From Maea johnstoni (Eukaryota; Annelida; Polychaeta; Spionida; Magelonidae), in assembly GCA_963942565.1 (NCBI GenBank), contig OZ012700.1:483157-547156 (forward strand): a stretch of DNA of 64,000 nucleotides. Direction: 5' to 3'. The notes under the pieces are model-generated. The model made no database searches and had not been told where the DNA came from. It was given only the letters and a program-made list of their open reading frames with translations. Positions 44,905 through 56,233 of this stretch are shown here, one piece after another (the stretch's first letter is position 1; every line of letters starts with the position of its first letter). Position numbers and translations under genes: made by a program.

Positions 44905-47900
44905 TCAGTTGTAAATATTTGACAATAGTGCATATTGTTTGTCAAACAATCTTTGTTTGCCCTTTGTGTAATGTCTATATTTCTCTAGAAAATAAAAGTT
45001 CTTCACATCATTTTTGATCTGAAATATACATGGTTTTTGTTCTTTTTTCATAGAGTTGTAAATTACCTTCTTTGTCACTAAAATAATGGTGTTAATACAA
45101 GTAGAGTTTTCCATATCTCCCAGGATTTTTCTTTCTTGTGTGAGATTATATTCTTCCATACCCAGTTCGCATATCCAGCTTTCTACCTTACACCACAATT
45201 CTATAGTTTTTGTACATGTCAGTAGCATGTGAGAATTTGAATCTTCTGTTTCATGGCAAAAGCCGCACAGGTTTGAATTTTTAATTTCCATTTTAAATAA
45301 TAGGTTGTTTGTAAAGAACCTGTGGTGTAATGTTCTGAACTGGATATACTTTAAGTATGTGTCCTGGTATTTGAGATGATGGTATTTAAATGAAGTACTT
45401 AGATGAAAAATTTCTAAGTTCAGATTACCTTTGTTTAACCAAGTACAAGATGCTGTTTCCAGGATATGGCTATTTGGACCTTTAACTAAACTGTATAGTT
45501 TTGAGCATCCTTTCGCAGTTAGGTTTAACATAACATTCAGTGCACTATTCCATGGGTGCTCCTCCTGATGATCTCTCCATTCAATGTGTTTTTTAATTTT
45601 TGTTGTTATTGCGTGGAATTCCAAAAAAATTGTTTTAACATTAAACTTTTCTCTAAATTCATCCATTGATAAGGGCACATTCATTATTCCTAAAAAGTCA
45701 GCAATTGTGGATATCCCCTTATCAAGCCATTCTTTTTTGATTGGAATAGAAAAAACTGGATTATACCAAATAGGTGTGAACTTAATGAAGTTTTTCTGAA
45801 ATGGAGCTTCAGAATTCCAAAATATTTGTAAACTCCTAATCACATCTTTCCAGAATGGGTTAGACGTCATTTCGATAGTACGCTCTAGGTAGTCAGGACC
45901 GAATTGGAAAACACCATAAAGTTCAAAATCATTCGGGAAGATTGTCCATTTCCCTGAGGAACACAAATATCTTTTCAGCCAACTCAATTTTAGCATCTTG
46001 TCAAATAATTGAATGTTGTGTAATTTCAAACCTCCTTCAAGAAATTCTCCCTCCAGGATACCTTTTCTCCACTTTGGGGGTTTTCCGCACCATAGAAAAT
46101 TGGCAAAGGTTTCATTAATATTCCTAATAGTTTCAGGGCTGGGGCTAGAGAGAGACAGCAGCATATGAGTAATTTTGGAAACTAACAGGGATTTTATAAT
46201 GGTGACTTTACCATATGGTGTCAAGTTTCTAGAACTCCAGATTCTTATTAGTTTTTTAATCTCACCCATTTTCCTGTCAATATTTAAGTCTGTTATGCTG
46301 TTTAATTTTTCCATGTTGTATTGTATTCCCAAAATCTCGAAATTATCTGACCATTGAAATCCGAATTTGCCCTGCCATATTATGCTGCTGTCTCTTGAAA
46401 CCCCTAGTTTGATCATCTTTGTTTTTTCCTTGTTAATGTCTAATCCTGAAACTGATTTAAACCATTTCAATATGCGAATGACACTAACTATGGATTGGTA
46501 GTCTTCATCCAAAGGAAGAGTAGTGTCATCCGCATATTGTGAGACTTTGAATTCTTCACCGTGTACCTCTATTCCCCGGACATCTCAACTCTCTCTGATA
46601 ACATGCGAAAGTATCTCCGCACACAATACGAAGACATATGGTGAAAGGGGATCCCCTTGTCTGCAGCCTCTATGTAATTCTATTGTTGTTGAGAGAAATC
46701 CATTTTGGACAACCTTTGAGGTTGAATTTTTTTGACAAAGTTCTATTGTGTTCGAAAATTCCTTACCAAAGTTAAAAATGCTTAGAACTGTGGATATAAA
46801 AGGCCATTCTATCGTGTCAAAAGCTTTGGAGAAATCTAGTATCATTAATAAACCTTTTTTGTGATGGCTTTCACAATATTCAAGAGTGTCATATACCATG
46901 CGTGTGTTTTCTCCGATAAACCTCCCCGAGATGAAGCCAGTCTGGTCTCTACTGATAATACTGGGTAAGCAAGCTTTTAGCCTGTATGAGACCATTGAGG
47001 AAAAGAATTTATATATGCAATTTAATAGGGTTAAAGGCCTCCAATTTTTTAAATCGTTGCGTAGTTTACCTTGTATAGGGATACATGTTATTACCCCCTC
47101 TAGAGCTCCCTTTGAAAAGGATTGATTTGTCATAGCTTCATTAATATATCGAAAAATCCAAAATTTGAGTTCCTCAATGAAAAATTTAAAAAATTCGTTC
47201 GAATATCCGTCTGGACCGGGGGCTTTGTTGAGTTTGCTGTTTTTGATTGCTTGAGTCAGTTCCCCCAGAGTATATGGCTCGTCCAATTGTTCTTTGGTTG
47301 TGTCAGAAAGTTTTGGGAGGTTAATAAGTTTATCAAAAAAATTGCTATCTTTAAGTGGAATGGTCTCTTTAGAAGAGAATAAATCTTGATAAAACCTTTG
47401 TTGTAATTTTAAAATTTCTCTTGAATCTGTTACTGTCTTTCCACTTTCGTCCTTAAGGGATGGAATGTTTTTGTTGACATGGTTTCTTTTTTCAAGACTT
47501 AGGAAGTATTTTGATGGTTTCTCCCAATTGTCTACTAAAGAGGCTCGAGAGCGGATAATACTGCCCTTGACTTTATTCTCACGTAGATTCTCCAGTTGCA
47601 GAGATAGTTCTCTAAGAGTATCTTTTTTGTTGCAATTGTTAATGGGATCTGAATCGATCTCCTCTTGTAAATGTTTAATCGAACGAGTGAGATTTTCCTC
47701 CATTTCTGTTTCTTTTTTTTAATAGTTTTTGAAAATTTAATAATTTGTCCTCTCATTTGGCACAAGAGTGTTTCCAGAAACAGTGTGGAGGAAATAGATA
47801 TTTCAAGGGTCTCTCCTTTATCTTGAGCGACAAAAGTAGGGTTGTAAATAGGAAGAGCATAAGTTTCTTCTGCCAACAGAATTTCAGCCTTTACCATCGC

Positions 47901-48752
47901 AATGAAGTCTTTGTTTTCTAATAATGCATTATTGAATTTCCAAATTCCTTTGCCGCGTTTTTGAGAAGATTTACAAAAAGATAATTTAATAATATTATGA
48001 TCGCTTTTATAAGCATTTAGAATGTCGGCATTGGGGTCAGAAGATAAGAGATCTTCGCTGACTAAGAAATAGTCAAGTCTTGATGCTTTACATGGTTTTT
48101 CTGACCTCCAGGTGAATCGCTTTCTTTCAGGAAATTGGGCACGCCATATATCTACTAGTCCTGCTCTTTCGATGTGCTTATTGATAATGGAACTAGATAA
48201 GTGATTTCTCAACTGTGAATAGTTGTAGGTATCATTAAATGACAGAGCAGCGTTCCAGTCCCCAGTCCAGATTTCAGTACCATTCGATATTTTTTCAACT
48301 TTATCAAATAAAGTTTGAAACCATTCTGGCTCATCTCGGTTTGGCCCATAGATGTTGATGAGAAAGAAAGTAAAAAGATTTGCCACTGATATTTCTAACA
48401 CAATATAACGGCCCTCTGGATCCTTAAGACTTGGGGATATTGTGTACTCAAAAGTATTGTTTATTAAAATTGCCACACCTCTACTATTAGTAGAGTTACC
48501 TGCAATAAAGTACTCAATGTTCCATTCTTTATTTATTGTGTTGAGATCTTTTTGAATAAGATGGGTCTCTTGTAAACATACTATGTCTGCTTTTAATTTT
48601 TTGAAATAATTAAACAAGTCGATTCTTTTGAAATGTTGTCTTAAACCCCTAACGTTGGCGGAGATAATTACCATGTCATCATTACCCATTTGGATATTGA
48701 GAGCAGTGGGAGTCTGGGCAATACGTACTAATAAATGGAAGGAGGTTTTCAA
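44905..48752 (-). pseudogene. LINE-2 ORF2: APE endonuclease / reverse transcriptase
   Basis: About 1280 residues in all. The endonuclease shows IISANVRG, LQETHLI, NIYGPNRDEP, TGDWNAAL, ASRLDYFLVS and KSDHNIIKL, the usual APE residues. The RT shows WRPLTLLN, DQTGFISGRFIGENTR, LDFSKAFDTIEW, RGCRQGDPLSPY and QYADDTTL. The C-terminus has a CGFC...H....C knuckle (about 45245-45270) like L1 ORF2. Two breaks: a length change in the A-rich run near 47703-47725, and an in-frame TGA at 46585-46587 just before the YADD box. Otherwise open. The intact protein would nick target DNA and prime reverse transcription there. Assignment to L1/Tx1 rather than RTE or CR1 rests on the motif spellings. Confidence 0.9.
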
Positions 48753-51700
48753 AACTTATAAACAAACCAAACAAGAAAAGGCAAAAGTAGCGAGTTGCAC
48801 CGCACCTCTGTTTGATGTAACTATTCATCATATTTTGCTTTTGCCTTATACATAGTAACCTAAAAACAACAAAAACATTACATACATACATATGAAGCAA
48901 GAAATTCTCGCTATTTAGTTCAATTTGAACTATGTCTCGGGCTCCGAGACTTTTAAACTTATAACAGAATAACTACAAAACAGTGAAGTAAAGAATGACC
49001 AGTCTAGTTAGGTCCCAATTTCAAAATTACCCAGTAGTACTTCCTTAAAGGAAATGTTTTTATTAATGAGTATCAATAATTGCAATGAATGTAGAGTACT
49101 CTCTATTGGTTACTTATGATGTAAATTATTCTTGTCGAAAAGATTCCATGAGCCCGTCCTGACTTGAATAAGAAAAAAGAATAGAAATAGTGTTATAGTT
49201 TTTAATAAAAGAATTGAAATTGAAGAGTTCTGTAGTATCATTGTGTTAAACTTTGAATATGCTTGTGTGCATTTGATTCTTAATATGGAGTACCAAAATT
49301 ATGGAATCTTAAGTGTTTGGCATTGAAATATTTTGGTAGAATTACCTTAAACGTCCAAAATCGGAAAGTACTCTAATATCCATTTATCAAAAACCTGTGT
49401 TATGATCATCATGTGATCAAGTATTATGAGTATCATAAAAATAATTGAAAAACCGATAATGAACCAATAATATACCTTTAACCAAACATGTAATGTGATC
49501 CTCCTGTTATCAAATGTTATGAATATCATCGAGTAATTAAGTACCCAATAATGGAACAAATTTGAGATTAAGTCTCTCTTATTCTAATAAACCTTTATCA
49601 TCTAAATGCAATTGCACTTAATATCTTTATACTCTCCATGTAGCAAAAACATTAAAAACATTTCTCAAGAGTTTTGGAGATCAGTTAACCACAAAGGGAA
49701 TATATTCACAAAAACCTATTTTTTTAAATCAAGTATCTATTCCTCTAATAGGAGAAGCTGACCTTAGATGGCTGACGTTAACTAAAAATAAGGAACACAT
49801 TACCAGGAGTATTAGTATACCTTCTGTATACTCACATATACAACCAGAAGATTTTTCTTTGTCATACATTCACATGTGTATATATCACGGCTTTTCCCTC
49901 TCAATGGTGAAAAACCTTAGTATACATTGTGCATACTGTACATTATAAAAAAAAATATTCTCCATAAGATACCTTATGTTTGTTTTCTTCTTATTCCTCA
50001 CTCAGAGGTGAAGAACCATGAGGGTCTACTATCTTTAAGTATAACCGTGAGGTGATTGATTCATCAAATTGTTAATAAGTAACATGCCCCTGAAAGGGGA
50101 AAAACCTTATCCGGCTGAGCGTGTGCCAGAAGAAAAAAATCCGCTGAGGCTGAGCGTGTGCCAGGAGAAGCACCTTAAATGGCTGATGTTAACTAGAAAT
50201 AAGGAAACCATTACCAGAAGTATTAGTATACCTTCTGTATACTCACATATACAACCAGAAGATTTTTCTTTGTCATACAATCCCATGTGTATATATCATG
50301 ACTTTTCCCTCTCAAGGGTGAAAAACCTTAGTATAAATTGTGCATACTGTCATACATTATGAGAAAAAATATTCTCCATAAGATACCTTATGTTTGTTTT
50401 CTTCTTATTCCTCACTCAGAGGTGAAGAACCGTGAGGGTCTACTATCTTTAAGTATAACCATGAAGTGATTGATTCATCATATTGTTAATGAGTAACATT
50501 CCCCTGAAGGGGGAAAAATCTTATCAGGCTGAGCGTGTGCCAGAAGAAAAAATCCACATATAAAATAATATACCTTCTGTATACTGTTTATATACATGGC
50601 CACATTTTGGCATTGATTCTGATCTTTATATTGTATATCCAAATGTGTCAGAAGAAGATCCCAAATATACATCAGTATGCCTTCTATATACTTCATAGAA
50701 GAGAAGGGTATTTATACACATTCCCATTTTGTATTGTATTTCAAGTTCTACGTCCGCTGACTCCCTGCATGGTCTTGAAAGTGAATATTTCTTTGTATTC
50801 TTGTAGAGAAAAAACTGCTCATAGCAAGTGTATGGTAATTTGAAGAGATACAATGGATTTCTTAAAGTTTTTCCCCCGTGTGACTTGAAGGCCCTGTCGT
50901 ATAAATTATTTAGCAGAGCATGAGAATTTATTTAACAAAAAAGAGAAATAGCTTACTAATAACTGATAAATGGAGTTTGAAAATTGTATTCGTCACGACT
51001 TTAATAATCCATATTGTTAATGAGGTATGGGGTGTAATAGACAGTCATAGTTAACCATTTTTTGGCCTAAATTATGCTGAGGTTTTTCTTCTAAGTGCCC
51101 TAGGATCTAGCCATTCAGGAAGTCAGCAGTAGGACCAATAGTGTTTCTATTTCAATTGTTTATGCAAACTCTATAGCTTTAGGAGGATACTTCCAAGTCA
51201 AAAGATACAAATTGGCTGTCTGTACTGTCCTTGTGAAATGGATATAGTGTAGGAAATATGAACTTAATCTGAATAGATATGTTTCCTTAATGACCGTCAA
51301 ATAAAAAAAGTACTTGATAAAAGTTATAGTCAGTTGTGTAAGGGCCGTCTAAGGACCACTTATTGTCACATTCTCCTTTTATTTTGGAAATATCCTCCCA
51401 TCAACCTATGTTAGTACTTGCGGCACCCAACTCAGAGATGGTGAACCTGTTTCATTATCAGAAGAAGAGATGAACAGTGTTATGTTTTAAGTCCAGCTTC
51501 ACATCATAACACTGCCATACCACCTGCACTTTTTCAAAGTGTACCACAACCTAATAAAGCACCTTCAATACTATAGTTTGAGATTTGGAGTAGTCTTAAT
51601 TCCATTTTGAAAAATATTGTAAAAGTCAGAGTCTGGTGAGATCAGTTAGATAATGGTGACGAAAACGTTACTTGCTCTATTTGTTTTTAGTTTGAATAGC

Positions 51701-51840
51701 TGTAGTTTAAAGGGGAAGAAACTTCGTAGAGTTAAACATACTCAATATTGGTTTTAGTGGTTAGTTTGGGTTGTGTCCATAAAAAGTGCTTTCATTCGAT
51801 AATGGGCAGTGCAGGTGCAAGTATGTATTAGGGTGTGTTC
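48753..51840 (-). other. LINE-2 spacer between TatD-like ORF and ORF2
   Basis: About 3.1 kb without a plausible gene. A ~411-bp unit is tandemly duplicated (about 49757-50167 and 50168-50580). Within it recur short hairpins followed by the same box: CCCCTGAAAGGGGAAAAACC, CCCTCTCAAGGGTGAAAAACC and CCTCACTCAGAGGTGAAGAA. Another pair of repeats, based on GTGATC and TTATCA, lies at 49370-49560. Such a long gap between ORFs is not usual for L1-group elements. Confidence 0.6.
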
Positions 51841-54174
51841 TTAAAAGTGATACAACTTGACAATATTTGCTCTTATTACTCTTGTGACCTGGTTAACACT
51901 AATACCCTTGATTCTTGCAATAGTGTTAACCACCGTGATGACATCTGTGGGCTTGGGTTTAGAATGGTAGGATATTGCTTGGTGCGGACAGTTTGACTCT
52001 ACCACTATTCTCTGTAGAGGAATATCCCTGATGGTTTTAAGGAGTTTTGGACCTGGGTCTACCGCTTTGCTAGAAATTTCTATGAACCCCTTATTGAAAT
52101 GGAGGAGGAAGTCCTGAATTTGGTCCGGGCCTTCACTGTAGTTCATCAGGTGGATCTCATGTTTCCTACTAAGTACAGCTTTTGCAATAGCTATGGTATT
52201 GGAGAGGTCCCCTGTACTTAAGAGACGTACTGCCTTGTTCGCTCCCTCTGCTATTGCTAAGAACTCTTTCGTGATACTTTCCTGTTTCTTCACAGTTGAG
52301 CCTGTTGTCCTTCTATCAATGCCGAGGCCCCCAATGGCTATCAGGTTGTTATTCCTGATCTGTTGTTTGCAGAAGACATACTATCCAAGTTGTACCTTAT
52401 GGGCATTCTGAGGGCTGACTCCCAATGAGAGTCTCACCATTGGATCTTTTATAAGTAGCATCAACTCGGCGATTTGGGTGGTTGGATCGTGACACTCTGC
52501 AATAATAGTAACCAGCCTGAAATATTTAATTTCCTTTACCATGGATGGCAGGGTGGACAACAGGCCCGTGTGTACTTGCTCTTTCTTCAGTGCCAAAACA
52601 TCGCACCTTGTGTCTACTAGGGACGCTTGATAATTTCCCCTACATGAGCTTGTGAGTTTCCCAAATTTCCTGAGATGGTCTAGTATTTCTATTAGAGTTC
52701 TCCAGTGTAGGATTTCTACTATTCTGGTTGGATATCTCCCCGTGTATCTCTCTTTCTTACCCAGTCCATAATGTGTATCCAAAGTTTCTAGGAAGTTAAC
52801 CTCTCTATCAGTGAAGTCTGAGACTACCTTTGTATTAAGCTCTAGCTCTAGTACTTCACTCAGTACTCCTGCTGGGGAGGTGACTCCGAAGTTTTCCATC
52901 AGGTAGTTTACAAAATCTACATGTCTGTCGATGAGTAGTTCCCTATGAAATAGGGGTATGTAGGCACCACTGCATTTGGATATATCAGAAGGCTTGTGAT
53001 ATCTTTGGCAAAGCCAACAGGTCAGGTCTCCAATCACCCCCCACCACGTCCTATCTAAATGTGTATCACACAGATGCATTCGCAGATTCTTAAGGGAGTC
53101 CCCACACAGTTTGCATTTTCTCAGCACATGTCTTCTTGGAACCAAGATGTGACGTTGTTGATGTTTAGGGAATTCTTCTTTTGGTGTTATGAGAGGAGGT
53201 GTGTCAGTGCTGGTGGGTTGATTAGTCGATGGACTCCTCACAGGAGATTTCCTCACTGCAGTTCTTATGACTGTACGGGATTGTTCCTCCCCTTTTGAAT
53301 TTTCATCTAAGCGGGTTTTCTTCTCTGGGGATGTGTCATCATTAGACTTATCACTAAGGATCCTGATGCGTTTAATCCTTTGAGTTATGACCTCCCTTAA
53401 GTCTTTTTGTTTTTTTGTTAGTTCTATGTTCCTAGGGTATGGTTCCCATACCACTGGCTCTATTTTAACCTTTTTTGCAACTGGTTCTTCCAAATTTACC
53501 CTACTGAGGTCAACCCTTAACCTATCCAGTTTTTTCCGGTCTATTGGTTTTCTGTGTAGAACCTCTAAATTGTGTCCAAGATTGAGTTTTGGAGTGTGGG
53601 TCTCATTAATGTACACCTTACAGTCCATGTCTGATGATTCTGGACTTTTCTTAACTGATGAGTCACTGTCAGTGGCGGATGGGTACAATCTTTTTCTAAT
53701 GTCTCTAGGGAACTCTTTTGTTGATGGGAGGAGACTGATCTTGGACATATTTTGATTTAACTCTATATTCTGTGACACGGATTTTGGCTTATCTCCTGAA
53801 CTATATTTTCTTTCAGAACTGTCTGAACTTATTTTGATGGGAGAATCACTATCAGTAGACACGCCTGGTCTGTTGCTGGTGTCTCTCCTACCAAGGTTAA
53901 CTGCTTTAGGACATTCTTGAGAATCTGTAAGTGGCGAATAGTGAGATACCTGCTTGCGCTTTCTATTCTCAATGAGAGTCTTTGTCCTGTGTCTATCTTC
54001 CTTAGAGATGTTGAGTTTATCTATGTCCTCTTCTGGATCTATCACAAAACTAGTGACGTCAGGCTTTAAGGGGAAAGATTTGCACTTGGCTGTTCTTCTA
54101 AAGAATTCTAATTTGGCTCTGTTGTCATTTTGCTGGCTAATATGAGCCTTGTGTTTGTCTGGCCAAATTATCAT
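51841..54174 (-). pseudogene. LINE-2 accessory ORF: C2H2/Cys-rich plus TatD-like protein
   Basis: 778 codons in one frame with a single internal TAG at 52381-52383. It starts 36 bases after the ORF1 stop. Residues 1-340 are charged and Ser/Lys-rich, probably disordered. Near 354 is CKLCGDSLKNLRMHLCDTH, a C2H2-type finger, then CWLC...H...C (383-400). From about 515 to the end (~262 residues, the normal TatD length) is a TatD-like domain: SLVDTRCDVL where TatD has DTHCHLD, SLGVSPQNA for G-HPH-A, AIGGLGID for GE-GLD, EIHLMNYSEG, HFNKGFIEIS, RIVVESNCP for ETDAP, and RANIVKLYHF at the end. The HxH, Glu, second His and Asp ligands are replaced, so catalysis is unlikely. It could bind nucleic acid through the fingers. 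The host TATDN2 family has a similar long N-terminus plus TatD and is a possible source (inference). Confidence 0.75.
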
Positions 54175-54210
54175 TTCATAAGTGCTTTATATTGAGTTTT
54201 TTATTAATCC

Positions 54211-55320
54211 CTATTTCGGTGGATTGTACATGTCTAGGCTTGATTTCCCTTTAGGTAAATACTTTGGGTTAATGTGCCTGACTATATCCCATTTCTTGTC
54301 CTCTTTTCTTTGCTTTCTAACCAACCACACTCTTCCTTTTGGGTTGTCCCTGACTTTTGACTGACATCCTTCTGCTTCTTTCATGTTGTTAGAGACTACA
54401 TAGAGATCTTTTCTGAGTTGTCTTGCTCTTGGAGCGAGGTCGGTCTTAATTGCATAAGTTGTGCCATTATCTTTGTTATATTGGAATAAGTCCTTTCCTG
54501 ACCTGAGTAGTGTCTGCCTGTCATCCCATTGCACAAAGGCAACTATTATTGGCCTCTTCTTGTTATTTTGATCTCCCACCCTGTGAGTGTTTTTGATCAA
54601 CCAACTATCTACAACATTGGCTCTGAGCTTTAGGATTTTTATGCAAAAGTCTCTGACCGCTTGTTTAGTGATCTCATTCTCACCCTCTTCTACCCCATAA
54701 ATCCACAAATTCATTTTCCTACTGTGTTGCTCCCATTCTTCATTTTTGTCCTTCTGCTTCCTGTTTTCGTATTCTAATGCCTCAAGTCTAATTTGAAGGT
54801 GCTTTATTAGAGCTTCTTTTTGTTCAAGTGAGTTGGCCAGAGCCATAATCTTTTCATAATTGGTATTGAATTCATTCTGTTGATTAATCATTTTCTCTAT
54901 GTCTTTTTTGTTTTTTTCGACAGACTCACTAATCATCTTATTTTCAGCCGAAACAGTCTCAACTCTTTGGGAAACGTGTGACATTGATTCATTAAGCTTG
55001 TCAATTTTTCCATCGTTAACCGTGAGTTTTTCGTTTATTCTTTTAATGTCACCTTTAACCTCTGCGAAATTTGTTCGTAAAAGTCTGGCCAACTCATTGT
55101 TGTTAATTTGCTCTCCTTTCTGCGTATCTACCAGAATTTCTTCGGGACACTCTTCTTCTGATTCTGAAGTTTCTACCTCCTCTTCGCTTCTACTTTCTAC
55201 CTCTGATCTTAACGACATTCTAACAGCCTTTTCTTGTTGAATAAATTCTCTAATGTCGGCTGAACCTGCAGGTGTGTTCCCAGCTTGTTGTTCTTTCGAT
55301 TTCCCTCTCTTTGGTGGCAT
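54211..55320 (-). CDS. LINE-2 ORF1: coiled-coil RNA-binding protein
   Basis: 369 residues, intact, starting MPPKRGKSKEQ at 55320. An acidic Ser/Glu-rich stretch (about 40-65) is followed by a long heptad-like coiled coil (about 80-200), then an RRM-like region beginning MNLWIYGVEEGEN with RPIIVAFVQWDD, and a basic C-terminal region (LAPRARQLRKDLY). This is the L1 ORF1 (Transposase_22) plan: a trimeric RNA chaperone that coats the element RNA in cytoplasmic particles. The length fits the family (about 330-400). The next ORF begins 36 bases downstream, so reinitiation after ORF1 is plausible. Confidence 0.85.
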   Translation of the reverse strand: MPPKRGKSKEQQAGNTPAGSADIREFIQQEKAVRMSLRSEVESRSEEEVETSESEEECPEEILVDTQKGEQINNNELARLLRTNFAEVKGDIKRINEKLTVNDGKIDKLNESMSHVSQRVETVSAENKMISESVEKNKKDIEKMINQQNEFNTNYEKIMALANSLEQKEALIKHLQIRLEALEYENRKQKDKNEEWEQHSRKMNLWIYGVEEGENEITKQAVRDFCIKILKLRANVVDSWLIKNTHRVGDQNNKKRPIIVAFVQWDDRQTLLRSGKDLFQYNKDNGTTYAIKTDLAPRARQLRKDLYVVSNNMKEAEGCQSKVRDNPKGRVWLVRKQRKEDKKWDIVRHINPKYLPKGKSSLDMYNPPK

Positions 55321-56137
55321 AGTTCAAGATTTACCTTCAGGTGTGGCGATCCTGTTGATTTGTTTTCCACCGTCCGCTCGTCGTACACTGTTTGAATAAT
55401 CCAATGGAGTAGAGTATCCAGTTAGTAATCCATATGCACTGCGACACACAAACGAAGTTTCACTGTTGATGTTGTCGATCCGAGGAGCCCTCGAGATTGC
55501 CGGCACCATTCAAAATGGCGGCGAGATTTCTTTTACTTGGCCGAAAAAGTAGAGTACCAATCGTTCTGACAGCTGTCATCAACCTCAAAGGTTGACTTTG
55601 TGAATGTTGAAGGTCTCGATACACTGTTCATAGAGAAGTTCCAATCTTTTGCGACTGGGAAGCTGTTTGCGCCTCTATTTCGATCTTAAGAAAATTGCGA
55701 GCTGGAGCACATGTGAATGCCCGACTCTCTAGATTGGTGTAAGTTCCCGGATGTTTCTTCGGAATATTCCAGAAAGGTTGTATTTTTCTAGAATTGTGCT
55801 GTAAACAGTAGAATTCTTTGAGGAAACTGTCAGTTCACTTTAGATAATCAGTAATTTTGATTGCTTGAAGAATGTTTGAGTGTTCGCTAGGCGTCGTCTT
55901 CTCAATGGAGCTCGGCGTAGCTATAGTGTGTTTGAATCGACTTTAAAATTACCTCGATTAAAGTGTTTCTAATGAACGGAACTCGAATTTTATCTTATAC
56001 AAGACAAATATCGAGTAGTTATTGACCGATTCTTGAGTTTTGAAGATTGGATGGTTGTTCTGTTGTGTTGAAATGTAATATTATTCAGGAGCCCGAAACT
56101 AGCGATACCTTTCACTTCATGACGTCACTCCAGACAG
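55321..56137 (-). promoter_or_regulatory. LINE-2 5' UTR and internal promoter region
   Basis: About 817 bases between the element's 5' end and ORF1. A full palindromic CRE, TGACGTCA, lies at 56120-56127, ten bases inside the 5' end. A GCCGCCATTTTGAATGG stretch (reading 5' to 3' on the minus strand, near 55510-55527) is a YY1-like site in inverted orientation. L1-type LINEs carry internal promoters here (family knowledge); that these sites drive transcription is inference. A 61-codon frame inside is not considered real. Confidence 0.5.
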
Positions 56138-56233
56138 AGGTCAAAATAACATGGTCAGAAAACGGTGTCGACCATGTTCCAAACATGGTCGACCATGTTT
56201 TGACCATTGAACATTGTCATTAGTTCGGCGGGG

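Larger units (their letters stand above)
44791..56137 (-). mobile_element. LINE-2 copy: apparently full-length 11.3-kb L1/Tx1-group LINE
   Basis: Bounded by a perfect 15-bp target duplication AGGTCAAAATAACAT (44776-44790 and 56138-56152). On the minus strand: ~0.8-kb 5' UTR (56137-55321), ORF1 (55320-54211), accessory C2H2/TatD-like ORF (54174-51841), ~3.1-kb non-coding spacer (51840-48753), ORF2 (48752-44905) and a short A-rich 3' end. Two stop codons and one frameshift are the only breaks I see, so it is young. Its size and extra ORF are unusual for the L1 group, whose elements are typically 5-7 kb with two ORFs. Confidence 0.88.
43404..56233. mobile_element. TA-flanked element rich in GACCATGGTC palindromes
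   Basis: It interrupts the second forward fold-back unit (GAGACTTA / TATCCTTCAAAATAC). TA flanks it at 43402-43403 and 56234-56235. Ends CCCTGCCAAA and TTCGGCGGGG are inverted with two mismatches. Without the nested LINE it is about 1.5 kb: dense copies of ACCATGGTCGACCATGTT-like sequence (43410-43800, 44230-44775, 56153-56230) around a unique AT-rich middle. The motif is self-complementary. No coding region of its own. Confidence 0.7.

Noticed and set aside
51841-54174. TatD-like ORF as an independent host gene (TATDN2-type)
   Set aside because: It lies inside the 15-bp target duplication of one LINE insertion, 36 bases after ORF1, and a relative occupies the same position in another LINE.
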